Assembly: GCA_947568835.1 (NCBI GenBank)
Contig: OX387604.1
Span: forward strand, 26,379,076-26,443,075
Reading direction: 5' to 3'
From: Protonemura montana
Lineage: Eukaryota; Arthropoda; Insecta; Plecoptera; Nemouridae
DNA length: 64,000 bases
Part shown: piece after piece, positions 11,986 to 23,900 of the stretch
Numbering within the stretch: position 1 is the first letter of the stretch
Layout of the letters: each line of letters begins with the position of its first letter
Made by a program: the position numbers and the translations under genes
Notes under the pieces: generated by a model
The model's input: the letters and a program-made list of their open reading frames with translations, nothing else
Told to the model about the DNA's origin: nothing
Databases searched by the model: none

Positions 11986-14900
11986 ATGACAAGTAACGGA
12001 AGTAATCATGAAGCGGCAGCTCCAGACTCCGACTTTGATGAGCTATTTACCATCGATGACTCTGCCATTACTGCCACAAGCATTGACGGTTCAAATTTGC
12101 TGGATGTGACCAAGGAAGAAACAGATCTCTTGGGTATGTACCTTTAGATATCCTTGTTCCCCATAAAAACTAGGCTACCCACATTTTTCAAGAAATGATG
12201 CGTTTTAAAATAGCTTTTTATTGAAATATTTTCTTATGTATTACATGTTTCAAAGCATACATTACTTTTATTGACAAGGTACCACGAAGTCATAAAGTTA
12301 ATGCGAATAACAACCATTAAAATAGAAAAAACTTGTAGAATGTTTCGACGGAGGCAATTCACTGACATTTTGGCCCCGTTGAAGTGGCGTACTTCAGGAT
12401 AGTCGTTATTATAGGCTGCACTAACTCGGATGAAACCGTCTTTTTAGGACCTAACATGTCATCAGAGCAGAACCGATCTTTAACTGTGGCTCAGAACCTC
12501 TCTAACTAACCGTATTATGAAAAGTGTCCATTTGACAAAAATGAGTCTGAAATCCTACGAAAAAAGCAACTTAAATGCAACTTTATGCATATTTATGAAA
12601 ATCCCGTAGAGTTCCCAGTGTAAGAAACCATTCTCTATTTAGATATCAAGTTAGGTCTACGGTGGGAAATACTTTTGTTACCCATTTGTACATTTTTCTT
12701 GTGGAAAATAACAGTGTTATGTATTTCCTTGCTCTAGAAAAGTCATGACTACTTTTTAAAATATGGATTTGGAACGTGCTGGTGGATTTGTTCATATTGA
12801 AGGTGAAAGCATATCCAAGTACTTGTTTGTTTCTGTCACTTTTGGTTTGCTGCACAATTTTCTTACTTTTCCTCATATTTGACAGCTTAAAATACTTGTT
12901 ATCGATATTTCACAGCTAAGTCTACGTACTTATGTATGTAAAATTACTGTATTTTAACAACTTGTTAGTATTATTGCATGCTATTGTTCATTATTTTAAC
13001 TTAAAGCATGCGTTGAGTACCTAATATGTTTGTCTTTTCTGCATGGCATCATTTGCTTGTGTTCGGAACCCTTGAAGTATGTGTGTAAAATATGCAACGT
13101 GATTTGTAGGAACCGTGGTTACTCCTAAGGGTTAGCATTTCAATGCTACACTCAACCCATATATCTTGATTATATCAAAATGAATATCTTCTATGATTCA
13201 ATGGTTGTAGCTTTTACAATGACCTGTTCATGCAATGCTACTCTTAGCATAAAAGAAGGATTAGATTTGTTAGAAGTCTAGCGCTTGCGACTGTTTATTA
13301 GTACAATATAGTAGTTAACTGATCAGATACTTAGATGATCTAGTAATTCTGCTGCATGCAATACATATAATCAATGACAGGGAATCATGTTTATATTAGC
13401 AACCATTTAAAGGTTGCGTTGAGTCGTTTTAGAGGTTATTTTGGCAAGTACAGATAAAAAAAAAATGTTAGTCAGAAGTTAAATCATCTTTATCAGACTT
13501 GATTTCTATAACTCTAACTTCAATGGTGCAGTTAGGAAAATATGGAAATTTTTTTTCTGAAATCCCTGGTGGTCATTGCCCTTATTAACTATTAAAAATT
13601 AAATCTCCAATCAAAATTGCGACATCACACAATTACGTATAGCAGTTACCCAAAGCCAAAATAAAGTGAATTTGAACCAGAAAATAAACAGAAAATAAAA
13701 AATTTGTAGCCTATAAAGCCTACTGAAAACTGACAAGAAATTATCACAGAAAGTTGTTTTATTGAATATAAAATGGTTATTTATACCCAAATATGTAAAC
13801 ACACAAATCGGGGAGATATCAAGGCAAAATATCTTCACATAAGTCAACGTCTCTTTAACCTCACTTCATCCAAATACGCAGCCGTATTGACCCAGATTTT
13901 AAATACTCGGCGTCGGACAGAGAAAAAGTTAACGAATACCAATTTTTTTGCAGTCACTGCCGCGGCTTTCGCTTCGGGAAAAGTTAGAGAATAGAGATCC
14001 TGCCAAAATATCCAAACTGCTTCCCATTATAATCAACTCTAAATTGTATTTTTGCTTTTGCAGGTTTACAAGAGATACCTTTCACAAGAATATATGAAAA
14101 AGCTGTCAAATTTAAGGCCGTGCAGAGAGCAGTGTTTATACCTGGGGCAGATATTGAAGTCAACATAATTGATCATGAGAGGTCACTTACGACTCATCTG
14201 CTCAACCCCAATCTGTACGTTAATGTCAAAAATACTGTCATCTGTAAATATGTTAATCTCATGAAACAAAACCAATTATTATTATTATTGTTATTTCTAT
14301 TATACTATACTTGTCACAGACAAACCATCATACACATGACCATCATACACGTGACCATCATACACATGATTATCATACACATGACCATCATACACATGAC
14401 CATCATACACATGACCATCATACACATGACCATCATACACATGACCATCATACACTTGACCATCATACACATGACCATCATACACTTGACCATCATACAC
14501 ATGACCAGTTCTGTTCGGAAGAGAGGTTGGAGGAATGAAAGTTAAGCAACACTGCGCTGAGTCAGGTATTAGATGGGTGACCATCATACACATGACCAGT
14601 TCTGTTCGGGAGAGAGGTTAGATGGATGAAAGTTAGTACAGCAACTTCACTCGCCTTGCTTATCAACCTCTCGACAGCATGGATTTGTGGAGGAATCCTG
14701 CTGTTCGCGTTGTACCGTCCTTTGGAAGGGAAATTAAGCCGGTGGTCCCCTTGGTGCTCTTCGACAGGAGTAGGCTGCGTGCCGACACCGGGTTTTCCTT
14801 TCTAGACTAGGTTAGATTCATCATCATCCTCATCATCATCCACTCATTCACAGACGCCATTAGACCAGTGCCGCATGGCCAGATGTCAAAACAGTGCGTC

Positions 14901-17900
14901 GTTAAAACACCACAAATAAATATAAATACCACAGACAAAAACAAACACAATACAATATCTTAGAGCAATTTAACACCAGCATTCGCTCCGATATTCATCA
15001 GTTTATTGTATTCTTTCAGCTACACGATTGAGTTTAAGCACGGAGACTTTACTTGGACCGTGAAGAAACGGTATAAGCATATTCAAAACCTTCACCAGCA
15101 GCTGAAAATATTCCGTACTGGTTTGAACATCCCTTTCCCGAGTCGAGCTCATCGGGAGAGAAGAACCAGCTTTAAAATGCATCGATCTGCACCTGGGGGT
15201 CAAGGGGCCTTGCCCAGGTACGTCGAAATAAGTTTGCTTATTCTTAATAGATAGGAAGTGATGAAATTTAAAGAAAAAAAATGAAATTAATACTTGACTT
15301 GCAGATTTCCAAATAAACCGGAGGCGTTGGTGCAATATGAAAACATCGAGCTGAGAATGCGGCAGCTGGAGGATTATTTGCGTAACTTGCTTTGTTTGAA
15401 GTTGTTTCGCAATCATCATGAAACGGTTCGTGTTACTCTTCGTATGCAGTTTCAGCGTTGAGTGTGTAGGATACAGGTAGAGTTTCAACGTCAATGTTAC
15501 AGTCTCTGCGTGAAAGGTGACCGCCAAATGACTACCTTACCGACAAAAATGCAGAGTACCGGAACATCACGTTAAGTGGAGCCACTGTCGTATGAAATTT
15601 AATTTAGATATTTCTCGTAGGTTACTCGCTTTTTAATAACGTTACGTGTTTATCAATCGCTAAGGTAAACATTGATGGAGATTTTTTAAGAATGAAAAGT
15701 CTCAAAAGCGAGTTAACCTACGAGAAATATCGAAATTAAATTTCATACGACAGTGGCTCCACTTAACGTGATGTTCCGGTACTCTGCATTTTTGTCGGTA
15801 AGGTAGTCATTTGGCGGCCATCTTTCACGCAGATACTGTAACGTTGACGTTGTTTCTCTACCTATAACCTACACTCAACGGTTTCAGTCTAAAAGTGTTT
15901 TGCTATTGTTTAGGTTAGGTTTGGTCAGGTTAGGTTTGGTTAGGTTTGGTTAGGTTTGGTCAGTTCAGGTAATTGCAGGTGTTTTGTTCTCTCAGGTAAC
16001 CTTCATGGAGGTGAGCCACCTGTCATTTGTGCACGGGCTTGGTATCAAAGGCAAGGAGAGTTTGATACAGAAGCGTACCGGATCAACTCAGCCTGGCAGA
16101 GCAGGATGTAACTTCTGTGGAGTCTTTGATACGGGTAAGAGAATCTTATAAATACTCTCTCCTCCTATCCTATACCCATCGTACAAGATTTCATTTAGAT
16201 ATTTCTCGTAGGCTTACTCGCTTTTGAGACTTTTCATGCTCAAAAGATCTCTATTAATGTTTACCTCAACGATTGATGTACACGTAACGATATTCAAAAG
16301 CGAGTAACCTACGAGAAATATCTAAATTAAATTTCATACGACAGTAGCTCCACTTAACGGGGTGTTCCGGTACTCTGAATTTTTGTCGGTAAATTAATCA
16401 TATGGCGGCCATCTTTCATGCAGAAACTGTAACATAAACGTTCTGTCTCTACCTAGAACTTGCACACTCAACGGTTTAACATTAACGTTCTGCCTCTACC
16501 TAGAACCTGCACACTCAACGGTTTAACATTAACGTTTCTGTCTCTACCTAGAACCTGCACACTCAACGGTTTAACATTAACGTTCTGTCTCTACCTAGAA
16601 CCTGCACACTCAACGGTTCAACATTAACGTTCTGTCTCTACCTATAACCTGCACACTCAACGGTTTAACATTAACGCTCTGTCTCTACCTAGAACCTGCA
16701 CACTCAACGGTTTAACATTTACGCTCTGTCTCGCCCTAGAACCTGCACACTCAACGGTTTAACATTAACGTTCTGTCTCTACCTAGAACCTGCACACTCA
16801 ACGGTTTAACATTTACGCTTGTCTATCAACCCGTGTGCTCCTTGTTTCAGGTGTTTGTCTACGTTGCCATCACCTGTCTATCGACTTATGTGCATCTTAC
16901 CGACATCGCTGGCTGGTTGTCAAGGAAACGTGGCTAGGTTATGTTCGACCCAACGATGGGGTTGTAAAGTGCGTCATGCTCTTCGACTCTGGTTTTGAGG
17001 TTTCTTCAGGTTTTCGACACACAGGTCACGGGCTGCATATCAGAAACCTGTCGAGGTAAGCTGGGCTTGAATTGATTGCAAGTTGGTTACCTTTGGAGTA
17101 GACTGCAGTCATGACCTATTCCCAACTAACTCCTCCGTTCACTTTCTTGCAATGAGGAAAAGACAGGAAATCTGAGCCCTTCCCCACAAAACCACACTTT
17201 TCAAACACAGCCCCCGATACCTTTGTACCAAAATCCACAATCACCTTCCTGCCCTCGTCAAAGACTCACCTACCCGCAGCTCATTTGACTCTTAACTGCG
17301 TATCTTCCTTCTCAACAACCACTTCTACTCCCTTCATGAATATTACCTCTATAACAATTTGTAAAACTGTCATCTGTAAATATGTTCATCTCTAGGAACT
17401 AAACCAATTATTATTATTATTGTTATTTTTATTATACTTTACTCTTATCAATATTATATGCCTATATTGTAGCCAACCTGACGTTGCCTATACATGTATA
17501 CTATACTTATCACGGATAAAAATACAATACAATACAATACAAAACAATACAATACATTACAATCATTGAAAGCTTGGTCTGGGAATGAAATGTCTGCCAA
17601 TTTATTACATATGTTTGCTTTATGTCTACACCCAAGTTAGTTCTTAGTTTGTCATTTAAATGGATCTAGATTTTATTAATCATGTATTTATTTCACCAAT
17701 CAGTGAACTGTGGTCTGCTTGATATCATTACGTTTCGGTATTTTCAAACCGTCCTTTTCCATCTTGATTGCAGGCAGATCTTTGTCAAGTGCTGGACAAA
17801 GCGTAAGAGGAAAGAGTGGATGGCGTACTTGAAGGAAGTTGCAACCAATCAAGGTAATTGTCACATCTATTTTCAGTTCATCCACTTCACAGCCTTATCT

Positions 17901-20900
17901 GTCATAGCAATAACAAGGTAGAATGAAGAAAGAATTATGATAGTTTTTAGACTCATGTCTACTTGATATAACCTTAGCTTTAACACAAAACTATTTCAAC
18001 TGGGTTTTGAATGCTAAGTAAAGAACAACTGAATTTCCCAACGTTTCGTAACTTGTACCTGTTACTTCTTCAAGGGTAAGAGCAGTCCTGACAATTTTCC
18101 GATAACAAAAGAACCACATATTATTTGTTGGTTTGTTGGTTACCCTTGAAGAAGTAACAGGTGCAAGTTACGAAACGTTGGGAAATTTAGTTGTTCTTTA
18201 CTTAGCATTCAAAACCCAGTTGAAATAGTTTTTGTTAAAGAAAGAATGACTTTTTATTAATCTAACGTTTATATCCACCTGTTGTTTCGAAGCTGTGGAG
18301 TAATCAGCCAGCTTCATCCGAAACCAGGTGATTTCAAGTTATAATTACTCGTAGATTTACAAAGATGTCTCATTGCTTTTCATAATTTCTTGTGCTAGTG
18401 CTTGTACCTACTTCTACACCTTGGTACAGCATGGAAACCTTTTGATCCTCCATCTTCCATTTATTCTTTCATCTCTTTCGGCTGAAACGCTACTGATTCT
18501 CACTTATAAGCTTCAACCAATTTAAATTACTACTCATTTGTTTGGTTTTTTAACAGCACTGTTTGATTAAGACATTCAAAGATGTAATAATGCTTTGAAA
18601 GCAGGGGCGGCTCGTGAGGGAGGGCTTCGGGGCGGCTGCCCTCCCTAGCATTTTCGACAGAATAAAAGTATAATTGTTATTATTATAATAATTATAAGTG
18701 TAATTAGTAATTACTATTATTATTGTTCTTCGCGTTTTGTGTGTTTTAAAATGGGTGGTACTTTCGAAATGCGAAAAAACGCGCTATTTGCGTCGCGCCG
18801 ACAGCACGAGCTGCTGAATGCAACGAGACGATCCAGTAGGCGGTTGTCCGCTGCCTGTAGAGCCTGAACGCCGCCGCTTGCTCTCTTTGGGGCAGCGAGC
18901 GCTGCCGTCCTCCCTGCTCGGCTATGAGTGCGTGGAAATGGCCTTGAACGTGTGTCGCCTGTCGTCGCTCGCAAGCCCAGCGAGGGCAGCAGAAAACCCG
19001 CCCTCGGCCAGCCTCGGCCAGCCGCCGGGCTGAGCTAACAGCGAGAGAGAGTGAGACAGAACGATACACACGATCGCACATATTTTCCACGGCAATTAAT
19101 AGTTTCAAAATAATAGTACTACCGTTTACTAGCCTGAATTTCTGTCCCACCCAGTTTCACATACTGTGTACGTTTTTGTCCAATGAAAAATAATCTAATG
19201 TGTGACTTGACAGCTAGAATTCAACGATAATTTTTTTTTAAATATCACATGTTGTATTGTAATGTTACAATATTGAAATCCTACTACAGTGTTCATTACT
19301 TATGGTGCTGGTGTTGATGGGGGGGGGGGGGGGGGGAGAAATTTTACTGCCGCCCCTCCAAGAAAAACAGTCACGAGCCGCCACTGTTTGAAAGTATTGT
19401 TTATTGTCATACCCACATGCACTTTCTAGCCCTTGCATTATCTAACTGAATACCTTGTCCAAACCCTTCCTCTATTTTAGACATATTTGCAGTTATGTAA
19501 TTGATGTCATTCACAGCTGATAACTTTTAAATGTGAGTGTGCTGAACCATTGATTCAGGTTGATTCATGTGAACGTTGTGAAATCGATGTTGTTTGATGG
19601 TATTTTGAACTGTACCTTGTATTACAGACATGTTTTTTGTTAGCAAGGGACTTTACGCAAATCAACAAGCACCACTCATTCTGCCCGGAACGTAGCAACG
19701 TTCTTGCCGGGTGGTTTGTCGATGGGGCAAGTTACATGGCCGCCGTGGCTGATGGACTGAATCTGGCAAGGGAAGAGATTTATATCGCTGATTGGTGGTT
19801 GAGTCCAGAGATTTATATGAAGAGGACATCTGAGGATACAGGGGACCGCTGGCGCATCGATGAGATTCTGCACAGGAAGGCTGTGAGTCACATTCAAATT
19901 AACAATAACTTATTTATTTTATTATTATCAAAACTATAAATGGTTTGGTAAAGTGGTTCAGAGCCGTTCATTGTGGTGAGTGACGGACTTGCTCTGTTGT
20001 AATTCACTTGTGGTCCTTAAAGGGACCTAAAAAGTCGACGTTTCATCGGCGTCCGACATCTTCAGGACTGTCCTAACTGCTGTTGCTGTACTAACTTTCA
20101 TCCCTCCAACCTCTCTCCCAAACAGAACTGGTCATGTGTATGATAATCACCCATCCAATACCTGACTCAGCGCAGTGTTGTTTGACTTTCATCCCTCCAA
20201 CCTCTCTCCCGAACAGAACTGGTCATGTGTATGATGGTCACCCGTCTAAAACCAGACCCAGCGCAGTGTTGCTTAACTCCTGTGATATCACTAAGACCTG
20301 TGTTTCTGTAGGCTAACCATCTATTTGTTGGTTCCAGGAAGAAGGAGTGAAGGTGTTTATTTTGCTGTACAAGGAAGTGGAGCTTGCTTTGGGTATCAAC
20401 AGCTACTACAGCAAGCAACGTCTTGCCAGTCGTCATGAAAACATCAAGGTGCTGAGACATCCTGACCACGCCAAGGCAGGCGTCTTCTTCTGGGCCCACC
20501 ATGAGAAGCTTGTAGTCATTGATCAGTCCATGGCATTCCTGGGAGGCATTGACATCTGCTATGGTCGCTGGGATACTCACAAACATAGGTAAACCTTATG
20601 AGGAAATCTTAAAAATATACGGGAAAAAAAAACCTTTAAACTATATGGAAATGCTCATTGTTCAAAGAGGTTGTTCACTCTCCAAAAACGAGCGATTAAA
20701 TGCATTTCAGGAGCAAGTACTTATCCAACAGCCAATGTTTATTATAAAGACCCATGTGAGGTGTTAATTAGGAACATAAATATTTTAACTTTGCCTTGTT
20801 TGTATATATTTAGTACAATCAATTATGTTTTAAATCACATTACACTTGAGAATGATCAAACGACATGACTTACCAGAAACACTACCAATTTTACACTACC

Positions 20901-23900
20901 AAAAAAACAATACCCTATGTAAGCGGGAGCAAAACTTTATAATGCACTCCCAAATAATGTTAAGGAAAAAAAGGAATATTGATTGCATTGTGAGTACCTA
21001 ATTGAAGAATGTTTTTATTCAGTTAACAAGTTATGTAAATTGCTCTAGTTATAATTCTGTGTTCATGTTTTTCATGTTTTTATGAATGTTAATGATCTTA
21101 CGACAAATAAATTGAAATTGGGCTTATGGTGATCTCACCTATTATATAAGTTAAGATATTTTTCTGTGTTTGACTGTTCCAGGCTGACAGATCTGGGCCA
21201 AGTATCTCCAACACATACTCTTGGTCAGTTCTTACCTTCGAGTCATAAGCAAACCTCCAGCCAACCTATATCAGGTAGCAACCCAGCCAGCTCCATACTA
21301 CACCTGGCACGGGCCACCAACCTGGTAGGTGTGGGCGTGGTTAGCTCCTCTAATGGAGTGGAGGAAGTTGAAGAAAATACCAAGTGTGATACACCCAAGA
21401 CCAGGCGCAGAAACCTACTGGCCAAGATGAAGGAGAAGACGGAGAGGGGCAAGGATTGGATCAACAAGAAGTTGAATCCAGATGAAGAGGAAGAAGAGGC
21501 AAAGAAGGAAGAAGAGAAAGTTGATGCTAAGAACTGGGTGGCCAAGCTCTTAGAGGAAAATGAAGGGGAAGGACATGACACGTAAGACCAATATGATATA
21601 AGAAAAACTATTTGAAATGGGTTTTGAATGCCAAGTAAAGGACAACTAAATTTCCCGATGTTTCGTAACTTGTACCTGTTACTTTTTCAAAGGTAAGAGG
21701 GTTCTTTTGTTTTCAGAAAATTGTCAGGACTGCTCTTACCCTTGAAAAAGTAACAGGTACAAGTTACGAAACGTTGGGAAATTTAGTTGTTCTTTACTTA
21801 GCATTCAAAACCGAGTTGAAGTAGTTTTTGTTAGGGTTACCTAACTTTTTGTTTGCCGTTTTGTCTGTTTCTCTGAGTACTAACTTGATTTGATTCCTCC
21901 AAGGACTGATCGGGCTGCATCAATGACTGGAACGACAGAGGAATTTCTCAGCGAAGCATCAACTGCTCCCGTATCTCCCAAAATACCGGAAGAAATTGAC
22001 ACTGTAGACGTTCTTTCTAAAGTTCAGAAGCTCTGGGTTGGCAAAGACTACACCAACTTTATTGTGAAGGACTTCACTAACCTGGAACTGCCCTATGTCG
22101 ACCTCGTGGACCGTGGTACCACTCCACGCATGCCTTGGCATGATATAGGAGCAGTAGTTCACGGCAAAGCAGCTAGAGATGTTGCTAGACACTTTATTCA
22201 ACGTTGGAATGCGGCCAAAGTAAGTCATGTACTAAGAAAAACTAGTTCAACTGGGTTTTGAATGCTAAGTAAAGGGCTACTAAATTTCCCTACGTTTCGT
22301 AACATATACTAGTTACTTCTTCAAGGGTTTGAGCAGTCCTGACAATTTTCCGATAACAAAAGAACCACATAAAATTATAACAATTACCTAGTTCAAGCTT
22401 CCTAAATGTATCTAAATAAAATAATCAGGGTTAATAACTCAAAAACTAATGTATTGTGTATTTTCTGAAATAATATCCCGAACACATTGGCGTTTTTTAA
22501 CTAACTAATTATGTGTATGGAAAAATAAAATCAATCAAATGTATTCGAGATCTTATTTCAGAAAATACACAATACATTAGTTTTTAAGTTATTGACCCTG
22601 ATTATTTTATTTAGATGCATTTAGGAAGCTTGAACTAGGTAATTGTTATAATTTTACGTGGTTCTTTTGTTATCGGAAAATTGTCAGGACTGCTCTTACC
22701 CTTGAATAAGTAACTAGTACATGTTGCTAAATGTTGGGAAATTTAGTTGTTCTTTACTTAGCATTCAAAACCCAGTTCAAACAGTTTTTCTTAAAACTAG
22801 TGCTAAGTTTACATCAAGTAGACATGAGTCTAAAAACCATCATATAGGTCATGTACTAACTTTAGATGTGACTGAATATATGTAGCTCCTTGGATATATT
22901 TTAAACTAGAACGAAATGTTTCAACACTGATAGAGATGTATTTTGTTTCAGCTTGAAAAGGCAAGATTGAATCCAATCTACCCGAACTTGCTCCCCAAAT
23001 CATACGCAGAGGCAGTCAACGAACCAAAGACAAGCGGGAAGAACGTTTATAACGTCGACTGCCAGGTGAACTGGATGCATTTACTCTTCTTGCTCATGAG
23101 TAGACATCTCTCTGAAGCTTGATTAGATATTAGAAATAATCACTACCTGTTTTAGTTTAGGCCAGATCAGGTCCTACCACACTAGTATTACCGTTGAGTG
23201 TAGGTTATAGGTAGAGTTTCAACGTCAATGTTACAGTCTCTGCGTGAAAAATGACTACCTTACCGACAAAAATGCAGAGTACCGGAAGTTCACGTTAAGT
23301 GGAGCCACTGTCGTATGAAATTTAATTTCGATATTTATCGTATTTACTCGCTTCTTAATATTGTTACGTGTATATCAATCGTTGAGGTAAACATTGATGA
23401 AGATTTTTTGAGCATGAAAAGTTTCAAAAGTGAGTTAACCTACGAGAAATATCGAAATTAAAATTCATACGACAGTGGCTCCACTTAACGTGAACTTCCG
23501 GTACTCTGCATTTTTGTCGGTAAGGTAGTCATTTGGCGGCCATCTTTCACGCAGAGACTGTAACATTGACGTTGAAACTCTACCTATATCCTACACTCAA
23601 CGGTATTACCGCTATACCATCAGAATTATTATTATCATTATTACTTTATTAGTATCATAGTTTGTAGGTATGTTCCTACCACACTAGTATTACCACTAAA
23701 CCATCGGAATTATTATTATCATTATTACTATATTAGTATCATAGTTTGTAGGTATGTTCCTACCACACTAGTATTACCACTATACCATCAGAATTATTAT
23801 TATCATTATTATTATAACTGTATTTTATTAATTTTACTTTTACGTACTATCCTGACGATCCCTAACGGGACTCATGGCTTGTTAATGTTTTTCATTTAAG

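Noticed and set aside
14120..14593. His/Met/Thr-rich open frames
   Set aside because: The first residues belong to Pld exon 2 and the rest is the 15-bp SINE array beyond the splice donor.
18720..19150. 134-codon minus-strand frame in a GC-rich block
   Set aside because: It lies wholly inside a non-autonomous hAT element, has no transposase or other motif and is due to the GC-rich, stop-poor composition.
19628..19643. Upstream cag acceptor for Pld exon 8
   Set aside because: Splicing there puts the exon out of phase with exon 7; the tag acceptor at 19641-19643 restores the frame and the family alignment.
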